DNA from: Chitinophagaceae bacterium T5-Br10_B2g13
Lineage (GTDB): Bacteria; Bacteroidota; Rhodothermia; Balneolales; Balneolaceae
Reading direction: 5' to 3'
Assembly: GCA_001564065.1 (NCBI GenBank)
Contig: LKNA01000021.1
Location: 1 to 43,158 of the forward strand
DNA length: 43,158 nt
Shown: positions 26,001 to 33,014 of the stretch, piece after piece
Position numbering within the stretch: position 1 is the stretch's first letter
Layout of the letters: each line of letters starts with the position of its first letter
Program-made: the position numbers and the translations under genes
The notes under the pieces: generated by a model
Seen by the model: the letters and a program-made list of their open reading frames with translations, nothing else
Database searches by the model: none
Told to the model about the DNA's origin: nothing

Positions 26001-26017
26001 GGATAATTTTTATTCAT
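23015..26017 (-). CDS. Large helical P-loop ATPase with winged-helix-like C-terminus
   Basis: The 1000-residue protein is soluble, with no signal or membrane helix. Residues 1-650 are long charged helices (coiled-coil-like), broken by an acidic linker at about 185-220. The ATPase part has Walker A GERGSGKS (691-698, Lys697) and Walker B-like SILVVEN (759-765, Glu764), then a WIVTCSAFAWSYF strand and a DREAIKNAILTRHKATGYE stretch like AAA/STAND-type NTPases. The last about 75 residues (VLFTLAALILHQNLNVEELS to the end) resemble a winged helix. I know no named family with this whole layout. It is cotranscribed with, and upstream of, an MscS channel gene, and an ATPase-controlled channel is the natural inference. 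Length and coherent features make the gene itself sure. Confidence 0.85.
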   Translation of the reverse strand: MNKNYPAVTDHLKNQIGEHFESKLEAFRTEFRSELLSWFQVTYKEILSIKKDDEFRKKRVVDTLNKNITDLKNIVDHYDKQKWADQWIDLIDGLTEEFPETVVEYQSEDRFLADESDSVTLKVLKSFKRVLRTVSSPIKRDKKGWKQVIQLRKSVRLQLIVLSGLPDELLSHEFQVLTKSAAKLLEKEPENQDENPEKELEGSAEDAVTDKKTAENKAETVLTFQVVEQIEAHLQEAITLLKDVDVGEDIGKRALNECFNFSVKSGTLEENRNRLEPDNYNSEISRKNSELNGIQKDWNTYLRSQYSDFAIQIEIARFAYLVESTKDEILNFTHTFFRDYGYLPLESGISKIKEIADILKEQKTDALPVKLVNELREKVKVEVSDKLMAEMDQEESQQHLINQIQRSITDLQLGFYNFTDTFVLAESRSVVDGIPKVVTDTISWKKLATRYVKENALREMDPEKRQWASFIKEITTETEEAIQIVDVNLLTAKESEKEKEEDQTVMEIAIGGTERSINQLETMIKTVRERQNEYENVVKVVFPQAIQNLADTMLSRSYTELEMQDKALQVKAKAYNWQERARRVFYTFLDKAEVLRRFLTLKFREGRKIVGRNLGFESEGSVSTTEKRNLAEYLAKVDVHNNFPFVYKRLFNFDFDIDERFYTTPKGLYTHFEHSFEDWKLNIDTNLLIAGERGSGKSIALNFLKKKFPQDQKVINVQFDKTIRTEKELLTILCDALGFAKTENRDEFIEKIQRKRSRSILVVENIHNTFVRNIHGFEAIESFWVIMTSTRNKLFWIVTCSAFAWSYFEKVYGSDQYFSHITRTDNLDREAIKNAILTRHKATGYELKFEPGTATQKSRAFKKIMSDEKDVQGYLREQYFDRLDKIAEGNLSIAMIFWMQSIKEFDDKYVTQLPTEVADLDKLEVPSRDVLFTLAALILHQNLNVEELSVALHQDLSDSRLMLSRLKSKGIVQETENGFILNHLVYRQVVRLLKRRNIIH

Positions 26018-26194
26018 CCTTTTCTATAATGATTCGAATCAACATTCGTTCTCTTCTCTGTAATATTACAAAACAATTGTGTTTAAAATAGATGTAACTT
26101 CATTCATAATTTGCATTTATTATAGTAAACACAAAATTTTCGTTACCTTTTAAAATATCATTTAGGCTGCTAAAAAATTTACAAGGAAACCAAC

Positions 26195-27457
26195 ATGAAG
26201 AGGTCCTTTCTTCTTCCCTTCTTATTTATTTTTTCTATCGGAATGTTCGTTTCTGTTGAGATATCCCATGCTCAAAAGGAATTGAATAGAATTTCCATCG
26301 CCGAAAGAAGTGATGGAAAAGGTTTTGTTGTTCGACATCACCTATCAGAAATGGTTGATTCTGTAAAGGTTTCGCAGCCCTCCTCCGATCGGATTCAAAT
26401 GCTGCTCTTCTCACCGGAACTCGACACGCTTAATTTCACATACCCGCCGGAATCAAGTACGTTTAGTGATTTTGAATTGTATCCTGCTGCTGAAGGTATG
26501 GGAGTGGAAATCTCACTTAGTGCAGGACAGTATTTTAAAACTTCAACCTATCCTGATCAAAACGGAAGAGATCTGCTTCTGGCTTTAGAAAGGGTTTCAT
26601 CATCAGAAATTGACCGTATAACAGCCATCTCCGATGAGATCGATATGTCACTGTACGGCTATATTAGCCCTTTTTCCGATAACATTGAAGACGAGGATAA
26701 TACGTTTTTAAGAATCCGTGACAACATGGACTTTAATGTAATTATTCTTGATGCGGGCCACGGAGGGCATGATCCCGGTACTACAAACAGGGCTCTGGGG
26801 CTTAATGAAAAAGATATTGCCCTTGCTGTAACCCTTAAAGTCGGTGAATATATTGAGGAGCATATTCCCGATGTAAAAGTGGTTTACACCAGAACAGACG
26901 ACACCTTTGTCCCGTTGAGCGAAAGAGGTTTAACCGCCACCCGTAACAGGGGCGATCTTTTCGTTTCCATACATGTGAATGCGGCTCCAAACTCACCGTC
27001 TGCTCATGGAACGGAGACTTTTTTCCTCGGACTGGCACGGAGTCAATCTGCACTCGAAGTAATGAAACGCGAAAACAGCGTGGTTGATCTCGAAAATGGG
27101 CCGGGATCACTCGATCTGAGTGAAGAAGAACTTCTTGTATATGAATTAACTAACACCGGAAACCTGGCCATCAGTGAGAGAATAGCCTCCATGGTTGAAA
27201 GCCAATTTAAAAATCGTGCACAGCGACGATCTCGCGGCGTAAAACAGGCAGGACTGGAAGCTCTTTGGCACGCATCAACCCCCGCAGTGTTAATTGAACT
27301 CGGTTTTCTCTCCAATCCGTCTGAGGCAAGATTTTTAAACAGCGAATATGGACAAACCATTATGGCAAGTGCTATATTCAGAGCCATAAGAGATTTTAAA
27401 CTGGAATATGACAGAAGTATCAGAGCAAATGGAGAACGGCAAGCAAGCAACGAGTGA
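26195..27457 (+). CDS. N-acetylmuramoyl-L-alanine amidase (Amidase_3)
   Basis: The 420-residue protein has a cleavable signal peptide (to SHAQ, about residue 27), an N-terminal beta-rich domain (residues 30-135, AMIN-like position) and a C-terminal Amidase_3 domain. Zinc ligands and catalytic residues are visible: His189 in DAGHGGHDPG, Glu205 in NEKDIAL, His260 in VSIHVNA, and Glu368 in VLIELGFLSN. It cuts the bond between MurNAc and L-Ala in the periplasm, helping cell separation. Residues 265-325 form an insertion before the last strand, as in AmiC-type autoinhibited enzymes, so activation by an EnvC/NlpD-like partner is possible. The uridine kinase gene overlaps its end. Confidence 0.9.
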   Translation: MKRSFLLPFLFIFSIGMFVSVEISHAQKELNRISIAERSDGKGFVVRHHLSEMVDSVKVSQPSSDRIQMLLFSPELDTLNFTYPPESSTFSDFELYPAAEGMGVEISLSAGQYFKTSTYPDQNGRDLLLALERVSSSEIDRITAISDEIDMSLYGYISPFSDNIEDEDNTFLRIRDNMDFNVIILDAGHGGHDPGTTNRALGLNEKDIALAVTLKVGEYIEEHIPDVKVVYTRTDDTFVPLSERGLTATRNRGDLFVSIHVNAAPNSPSAHGTETFFLGLARSQSALEVMKRENSVVDLENGPGSLDLSEEELLVYELTNTGNLAISERIASMVESQFKNRAQRRSRGVKQAGLEALWHASTPAVLIELGFLSNPSEARFLNSEYGQTIMASAIFRAIRDFKLEYDRSIRANGERQASNE

Positions 27458-28073
27458 CAAACCGTTAATCATTGGAGTAGCCGGAGGCAGTGGTTCAGGG
27501 AAAACCACCGTAGTAAGTAAAATAATCGAATCTATTGGTACCGACAGAGTTCTGCTGATTCAGCACGACTCCTACTACAGAGATTTAAGCCATTTGCCGT
27601 TCGAAGAGAGAACAAAACAAAACTTTGACCACCCCTCCTCTTTAGAAACTGAACTGATGATCCGCCATCTTGATGCATTGCGAAGCGGATATCAGGTTGA
27701 TATACCGGTTTACGATTTTGTAAAACACACACGATCAGAAAAAACGATTTCTGCACTGCCTCATCGTATTATTCTTGTAGACGGTATTTTGATTTTCAGT
27801 GAGCCAAAACTCAGAAAGCTTATGGATATCAAGATTTTTGTGGACACAGACGGTGACGTTCGGCTTTTGAGGAGATTACAGAGAGATATAAATGAGCGTG
27901 GCCGAGAACTGAATGGGGTTCTCAATCAATATGAGAAGTATGTACGCCCTATGCACCTCGAGTTTGTAGAGCCGAGTAAACGGTATGCAGATATCATCAT
28001 ACCCAGAGGAGGAGAAAATTTAGTCGCATTGGAAATGGTAACGGCATTAATTGAAGGCAAGCTCTCCTCCTAG
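27429..28073 (+). CDS. udk: Uridine kinase
   Basis: The protein has the P-loop GVAGGSGSGKTTVVSKII, the substrate loop QHDSYYRDLSHLPFEERTKQNFDHP, DVRLLRRLQRDINERGR in the lid, and a final YADIIIPRGGEN, all typical of uridine/cytidine kinase. It phosphorylates uridine or cytidine to the monophosphate for salvage in the cytoplasm. ATG at 27429 gives 214 residues; an ATG at 27408 would add seven more. Either way the start lies inside the 3' end of the amidase gene (overlap of 29 or 50 bases in a different frame), so translation may be coupled. It converges on coaX with a two-base gap. Confidence 0.92.
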   Translation: MENGKQATSDKPLIIGVAGGSGSGKTTVVSKIIESIGTDRVLLIQHDSYYRDLSHLPFEERTKQNFDHPSSLETELMIRHLDALRSGYQVDIPVYDFVKHTRSEKTISALPHRIILVDGILIFSEPKLRKLMDIKIFVDTDGDVRLLRRLQRDINERGRELNGVLNQYEKYVRPMHLEFVEPSKRYADIIIPRGGENLVALEMVTALIEGKLSS

Positions 28074-28075
28074 TT

Positions 28076-28810
28076 TCAACCATTCAGATCTCTCCCAAAC
28101 ACCTCCATCCCATCAAACAACAGGTAAGGCCGGTGGTGGATCTTTAGTGCTGATTGTAAGTTATCAACAATGAAGAGCGAATCTCCTCCGGTTATAAAAA
28201 TATCTGCTTCACCTTCTACATGCTCCATGTATTTTTTGATAAACCCCTGAATAGCCATAATAAAAGATCCTCCTGTACCCCACTGAACACTTTCTTCAGT
28301 TGATTTCCCGGGCCAGTTATCAGGTATATGATGATCTACAGCCGGGAGTTCAGGCAGCTGTTTATTAATAGATTCATAGAATAGTTTAAGGCCCGGCATG
28401 ATCACTCCTCCCCTGTAAACACCCTCGCTTGTCATCCAGTCAACCGTGCAAGCCGTACCTGCATCTATACAAATCACATCGTTGTCTGTCACCGATACAG
28501 CTCCATAACACGTTAAAAATCGATCCATTCCAAGTGTATCCGGTGTTTTATAATCCATGTTAACCCGATCAACAAGCGAATTCGTCAATACTTTCACATC
28601 AATAAATCGAAGCAGCTCCAATATCCTGTTTAGAACATCTTTTCGAACCGAACTGATAACAACCATATCTGCATCAGGGCGCTCCTGAATCACCTCAGCC
28701 ATGTTTTTTGCTGATCCATTTGATGCCTTATATATAATCTCCCACTCTATTCCCTTTTTTTCAGCTAATTTAATGTGAGAGTTACCGATATCGAGATATA
28801 AAATTGACAT
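28076..28810 (-). CDS. coaX: Type III pantothenate kinase
   Basis: The 244-residue protein has the CoaX signatures: DIGN (7-10) for phosphate binding, TPDTLGMDR (89-97), IDAGTACTVD (115-124) with the catalytic Asp116, a GGVIMPG loop, and IFITGGDS near the C-terminus. It phosphorylates pantothenate in the first step of CoA synthesis, in the ASKHA-fold manner without feedback by CoA. BirA, often fused or adjacent in other bacteria, is not seen. Its last bases lie two bases from the udk stop (convergent), and its promoter region is divergent from the SDR gene at 28896. Confidence 0.93.
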   Translation of the reverse strand: MSILYLDIGNSHIKLAEKKGIEWEIIYKASNGSAKNMAEVIQERPDADMVVISSVRKDVLNRILELLRFIDVKVLTNSLVDRVNMDYKTPDTLGMDRFLTCYGAVSVTDNDVICIDAGTACTVDWMTSEGVYRGGVIMPGLKLFYESINKQLPELPAVDHHIPDNWPGKSTEESVQWGTGGSFIMAIQGFIKKYMEHVEGEADIFITGGDSLFIVDNLQSALKIHHRPYLLFDGMEVFGRDLNG

Positions 28811-28895
28811 CTTTTCTTTTGTATTTGGAATGATTGATCCTTTTCATGTTTTATATTAGCGAATAACAAATTTAACGAAAAATTGATCCTTCCTA

Positions 28896-29618
28896 ATGGA
28901 ATTAAAAAATAAAGTAGCCATCGTAACCGGTGCCAGCAGCGGAATCGGCACTGCATTTGCTCATAAACTGATAGAAAAAGGTGCTACCGTTTACGGCCTT
29001 GCCCGCCGATTAAATAAACTGAAAGAGATTCAGTCTAAATTGGGCGAGCATTTTATACCTGTGCAGATGGATGTTACAAAACATAAAGATCTTGAAGAGT
29101 GGGTAAAGGAACAGTTTTCGGAAGATCACCTTCCCGACATTCTGGTTAATAATGCAGGGCTGGCCAAATTTGGCAATGTGGATGATCTCTCTGTTGAAGA
29201 TTGGGACACGATGGTGAATACAAACTTAAATGGAATATTTTACCTGACGCGCCTCATCGTGCCCCTGATGAAAGAGAACCAGGATCACTGTCACATCATC
29301 AATATCGCGTCTGTTGCAGGTCTTCTGGGCAACCCTCAAATTTCGGGCTACAACGCTACAAAATTTGGAGTGAGAGGTTTTAGTGAAGCTCTCTTTAAGG
29401 AGCTACGATACGACAAGATCAAAGTGTCTGCCATGTTTCCGGGATCGATCGCTACAGACTTTTTTGATAAAGTGGGAAGCGAAACCCATTCAAATATGAT
29501 GCAACCCGGTGACGTTGCAGATACGTTAATCCATCTGTTGGAAACTCCCGATAACTTTTTGATCAACGAAGTAACTATGCGACCATTAAATCCTAAAAAC
29601 CCGGACAGCAAAGCGTGA
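28896..29618 (+). CDS. Short-chain dehydrogenase/reductase (SDR)
   Basis: The 240-residue protein has TGASSGIG (11-18), NNAG (85-88), Ser139, and Tyr152 with Lys156, the complete SDR catalytic set, plus LARRLNKL, which favours NADP. It is a stand-alone classical reductase of the serine/3-hydroxy acid (YdfG-like) type by overall pattern, but that is a loose judgement. Its stop TGA overlaps the GTG start of the following lipoprotein gene (GTGA), so the two are translationally coupled. Substrate is unknown. Confidence 0.85.
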   Translation: MELKNKVAIVTGASSGIGTAFAHKLIEKGATVYGLARRLNKLKEIQSKLGEHFIPVQMDVTKHKDLEEWVKEQFSEDHLPDILVNNAGLAKFGNVDDLSVEDWDTMVNTNLNGIFYLTRLIVPLMKENQDHCHIINIASVAGLLGNPQISGYNATKFGVRGFSEALFKELRYDKIKVSAMFPGSIATDFFDKVGSETHSNMMQPGDVADTLIHLLETPDNFLINEVTMRPLNPKNPDSKA

Positions 29619-30022
29619 AAAGCTATTTAAAATTCCTTCTCTTTTCGGTCGTCCTTCTCACATTTTCTGCATGTGAGAAGGAAGCGGAACTGGTTGATGA
29701 AGAGCTCTATAAAACCATTATGATTGAGCTTACCATCCTCAATCAAATGGACCGGGATTTGCTTGGAGATCGAGAAAAAACGGAACTGCGGGAAGAGATC
29801 TTTGAGAGTTACGGTGTGGATGAACAGAAGTTCAGCAGATCACATGAAATTTATCAATCCGATATTGAAGCCCAGATGGAGCGGGTAAGAGAAATACAGG
29901 ATAGACTGCGCGCTGAACGCGACTCCGTGCAAGCGGCAGAGCGAAAATACCGCGACGAAACCAAACCGGACCCTGATGAAATACGGGAGCAAATCAGAAA
30001 CCGAAACCGGGAACGCCTTTAA
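29615..30022 (+). CDS. DUF4296-like lipoprotein
   Basis: The 135-residue protein starts at GTG (29615) sharing bases with the SDR stop. A lipoprotein signal ends in TFSAC (Cys20). The mature part ELYKTIMIELTILNQMDRD, then ESYGVDEQKFSRSHEIYQSD, has the pattern of the DUF4296 domain seen in Bacteroidota, followed by a charged helical C-terminus rich in Arg and Glu. No function is known. It is at the outer or inner membrane surface by signal type. The stop is five bases from the convergent histidine kinase stop. Confidence 0.65.
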   Translation: MKSYLKFLLFSVVLLTFSACEKEAELVDEELYKTIMIELTILNQMDRDLLGDREKTELREEIFESYGVDEQKFSRSHEIYQSDIEAQMERVREIQDRLRAERDSVQAAERKYRDETKPDPDEIREQIRNRNRERL

Positions 30023-30026
30023 TTTT

Positions 30027-31511
30027 TCACTCTACTGATTCTCTCTTGAAGCTAAATTTCAAAGCAAATCCATTGTCAGACTCCAATTCGTAATCAGCAT
30101 CCAGCTGGCCCAACAACGCTTTTATAATTGTTACTCCAAGACCCTTTCCATTTTCAAATTCTTCACGATTAAAACCCGGACCGTTATCTGAATAACGTAC
30201 ATGCAGAAACTCTCCGACAGATGTTATTTTAAGATCTATTACTCCATCCTTCTTGTCGGTAAATGCATGTTTAAAAGAGTTTGTGACCAATTCACTGATC
30301 AAAACCCCAAGTGGCAGGGCTTGATTGATACTTAAATACTGTATTGAACTATCAACATTTACATCAACATTCTTGTCGGCTTCAATATACACGTCGACAT
30401 GCCTGTTAATGAGATTGTTCAGATATTCGCTAAACGGAATATTTAAGAGGCTTTCCGATCGATAGAGCAGTTCGTGAACACCGGCTATGGAGTGAATTCG
30501 GTTTTGTGTCTTCTGTAAAATATCTATCACATATTCATTGTCCGTTTCCAGCCTCTGAAGATCAATTAAACTGGAAATAACGGCAAGATTATTTTTCACC
30601 CGGTGATGAATTTCAGAGATCAAAACCTCTTTCTCTTTGAGGGCTTCAACATTGCGTTTATTTGCCCTGTATGTTGCAATCATAAAGTAGATTGAAAATC
30701 CAAAAAGAAGAGCGATCAGCGTTCTAAAAAAAAGTCCGATCTGACTTGAATTGAGGATTCCGGATGTAAAGTAGTCCTCATCCAGACTTAATTTGAGCGT
30801 CCACTCATTTTCAGAGCCGCTTATAAAATGCAGATATTGGGTACTTGTATATCGCTCATCTCCCGATGAAGTACTCTTGGAGTATTGATAAAATACCTTA
30901 TCATTTTCATCACGGATTTCCACACTAAACATATCTCGACCCGCCATGATATCATCAAAATCATCGGTAAAGTCCATACCAACCGTTAACGAACCGTGAA
31001 ACTCGTCATCGTAATACAAAGGGGCATCAATCAAAAAGGCACTGCCACTTTGAATCAGGCCGGTCCACGGTGTCATATTAATTATGGAATCTCTCTTCAT
31101 CATTAACCAATCATCACGGCGATAATCCAGTTCAAGAATATCAACACCTATGGCTTCACGATTCTCTTCGTAAGGCTCAATTAGTTGAATAACTCCATCC
31201 CGGTCAATCCATTCAAAAAACGTAAACGCCGGTTTAACATTTAACAGAAGGCTGGTCTCGAATTCAAAGTTGTCAAAATATTGTCCCCTCGAAAATTCCA
31301 CCCTTGATTTATGATTGGCAAGGAGCAGAAGATTCTCGTTTACTGTTTCCTGAATTAACTCAGTTAGGAGACTTGCCGTAGATTCTACGGTTTGGGTTCT
31401 GGCATCTCTGATTTGTTTTTGATCAGCTTTCCACCCAAAATAGAATATGGCTACAAGGACTGTAGTAACAGAAAATGCAGTAAATAATCCCTTTTTTGAT
31501 ACTTTATGCAA
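30027..31511 (-). CDS. Orphan sensor histidine kinase (HisKA_2 type, periplasmic CHASE-like sensor)
   Basis: The 494-residue protein has a membrane helix at about 9-26, a periplasmic sensor (about 30-255) with a CHASE-like pattern (FFEWIDRDGVIQLIEPYEEN, then FLIDAPLYYDDE), a second helix at about 260-282, then a HisKA_2 phosphoacceptor (EIHHRVKNNLAVISSLIDLQ; His302/303) and a HATPase domain with ELVTNSFKHAF and YSDNGPGF. HisKA_2 kinases usually use the phosphate on single-domain regulators. No response regulator is in the window. The start is TTG at 31511, preceded by AAGGGTG, and no downstream ATG would keep the first helix. The periplasmic signal is unknown. Confidence 0.85.
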   Translation of the reverse strand: MHKVSKKGLFTAFSVTTVLVAIFYFGWKADQKQIRDARTQTVESTASLLTELIQETVNENLLLLANHKSRVEFSRGQYFDNFEFETSLLLNVKPAFTFFEWIDRDGVIQLIEPYEENREAIGVDILELDYRRDDWLMMKRDSIINMTPWTGLIQSGSAFLIDAPLYYDDEFHGSLTVGMDFTDDFDDIMAGRDMFSVEIRDENDKVFYQYSKSTSSGDERYTSTQYLHFISGSENEWTLKLSLDEDYFTSGILNSSQIGLFFRTLIALLFGFSIYFMIATYRANKRNVEALKEKEVLISEIHHRVKNNLAVISSLIDLQRLETDNEYVIDILQKTQNRIHSIAGVHELLYRSESLLNIPFSEYLNNLINRHVDVYIEADKNVDVNVDSSIQYLSINQALPLGVLISELVTNSFKHAFTDKKDGVIDLKITSVGEFLHVRYSDNGPGFNREEFENGKGLGVTIIKALLGQLDADYELESDNGFALKFSFKRESVE

Positions 31512-31637
31512 TGGTTCACCCTTGAATTGTAGATAATATTGTCCTGTGTAGAATTAAATAAATTTAGTAGAACATTAAAAACTTATTACAGATCTCAATA
31601 AGATGAAGAGCGTATTTAATACCCTATGAAGAGATGC

Positions 31638-31988
31638 CTAAAAAGGAGGTGCTTCTTCTTCGCCGTCTGATCCGAAATCTATAACCACTTCATCTGCTGT
31701 TCCACCATCTTTTGCAGGAGCACCCTTTTTAATTTTCCACGCTTTCACGTCAGTATACCAGTTCCCCTTGTATTCCCTGCTCTGTATATCAATAAATGCC
31801 GTTACGATTTCATCCTTCGTTACAGAGTTTTTATCAATTTGATCTCCCCACTGCGTTATACAAACTTTGCGCGGATACTCTCCCTCCGTTTCAAGAATAA
31901 AATCTCGCTTTCTCCAGGGGCCGTTTTTTCCCTTTCCTGACTGTTCTTCTAAAATCTTGATTACTTTGCCTGTGATATGCAGATCCAT
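31638..31988 (-). CDS. DUF3127 protein with SSB-like C-terminal tip
   Basis: The 116-residue protein has an OB-like N-terminal part (MDLHITGKVIKILEEQSGKG, KRDFILETEGEYPRKVCIT) matching DUF3127, a family of small proteins in Bacteroidota, and a glycine/acid-rich tail that ends EEEAPPF. Acidic tips ending in a Pro-Phe resemble the DDDIPF end of single-stranded-DNA-binding protein, through which SSB recruits repair proteins. The upstream ATG is well supported by the first beta strand. It is a neighbour of, but divergent from, the Smr gene. A DNA-related role is inferred only from these two shapes. Confidence 0.7.
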   Translation of the reverse strand: MDLHITGKVIKILEEQSGKGKNGPWRKRDFILETEGEYPRKVCITQWGDQIDKNSVTKDEIVTAFIDIQSREYKGNWYTDVKAWKIKKGAPAKDGGTADEVVIDFGSDGEEEAPPF

Positions 31989-32122
31989 AATATTGCTGCT
32001 TGTTGAGAGTTAAATTTCTTCTCGTTACACTGAGAATGTTGTTAAAATAACGTGATTTTATTGAATTTCAGAACTTTTGAACCTGTTTAGTCAAAAGAAG
32101 TTAAATTTTAGGATTACCCGCT

Positions 32123-32377
32123 ATGGCAAAATTAAAACTGGATTTGCACGACATTTATAACAAAGGCGATCAGATTGATCGGGAGCTGGAAAACATAATT
32201 GATGAGGCAGTTGAGAAGAAAATCAAAACTGTAGAAATTATACCCGGCAAAGGGTCGGGTCAGTTGAAGAAAAGGGTGTTGAAGTTTTTAGAACAGAAAC
32301 ATATCAAGCAGAAGTATCATCGAATAGATAAAGACAGCAAAAATCACGGCCGACTTTTTGTGTATTTCAAATTTTAA
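32123..32377 (+). CDS. Stand-alone Smr-domain protein
   Basis: The 84-residue protein is essentially one Smr domain: LDLHDIY near the N-terminus (LDLHG in the family) and IIPGKGSGQLKKRVLKFLEQ, the GxG-containing motif. In full-length MutS2 the Smr domain is an endonuclease; free Smr proteins are also known and some cut RNA in ribosome rescue. Both signature motifs are intact except that the Gly after LDLH is Asp here. The protein is cytoplasmic, with no signal. A small coiled-coil membrane protein gene and ftsH follow, 110 and 637 bases away. Confidence 0.8.
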   Translation: MAKLKLDLHDIYNKGDQIDRELENIIDEAVEKKIKTVEIIPGKGSGQLKKRVLKFLEQKHIKQKYHRIDKDSKNHGRLFVYFKF

Positions 32378-32487
32378 ATGTAATGGTTATCTGCAATAGC
32401 CCCTTAGATCTACATCATATAAATCTGAGGTAGATTCAAAAAATAAATGACTTTTCTTATCAAACTCAGATAATATCACCTAATTCA

Positions 32488-32859
32488 ATGGACGAGCAAA
32501 AGCGAAAAAAACTGATTGAACAGCGCAAAAAAAGTTTAAAAAAGAAGGAGCTTGAGAAAAGTTTAAAACAGAATTTGCAGACTGAAGAAAAGAAAGCTAA
32601 ACAGCAGCAAATTCGCGAGAAGCACACCGGCAAATACGGCGACAGAATTCTGATCTTTTTTACAACCTTCGGTATTCTATACGTATTCTACTTTATGATA
32701 TCCTTTATATTTAATTATATGTTTGGAGCAGGATTGGGCTTCTTGGGAATTAATTTAAGCTCACTCAAACCTATTATTCATATATTGATTCTGGGAGCCT
32801 CAATCATAAGTGCCGTAAGAAACAGATCCATTGTGGATGATATAGTTGAACGTTTTTAA
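32488..32859 (+). CDS. Lys-rich coiled-coil protein with two membrane helices
   Basis: The 123-residue protein has a highly basic N-terminal helix (residues 1-45, repeated KKK and KSL) and two membrane spans at about 53-75 and 88-108, with a charged C-terminus. No family is recognised. The basic cytosolic arm might bind acidic partners such as membrane lipids or nucleic acid. It sits between smr and ftsH on the same strand, but 155 bases separate it from ftsH, so they may be independent units. Confidence 0.65.
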   Translation: MDEQKRKKLIEQRKKSLKKKELEKSLKQNLQTEEKKAKQQQIREKHTGKYGDRILIFFTTFGILYVFYFMISFIFNYMFGAGLGFLGINLSSLKPIIHILILGASIISAVRNRSIVDDIVERF

Positions 32860-33014
32860 TCGTACAACTGTCCCGGTTACTCATCGAATTCCTCGAATAA
32901 GCTGTTAAAATCATTCTATTCGCGAACGAAACTATAATAAACTATTTTATCTAAATTGAAAGAGTTCAAAGGATTCACTCCATTTGTATTTAAACTCAAA
33001 AGAAATTTACAGGT

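Noticed and set aside
21959-26017. Calling the ATPase-MscS pair an established defence system
   Set aside because: There are no nuclease, toxin or phage genes nearby and no matching described system, so only a possible function is stated.
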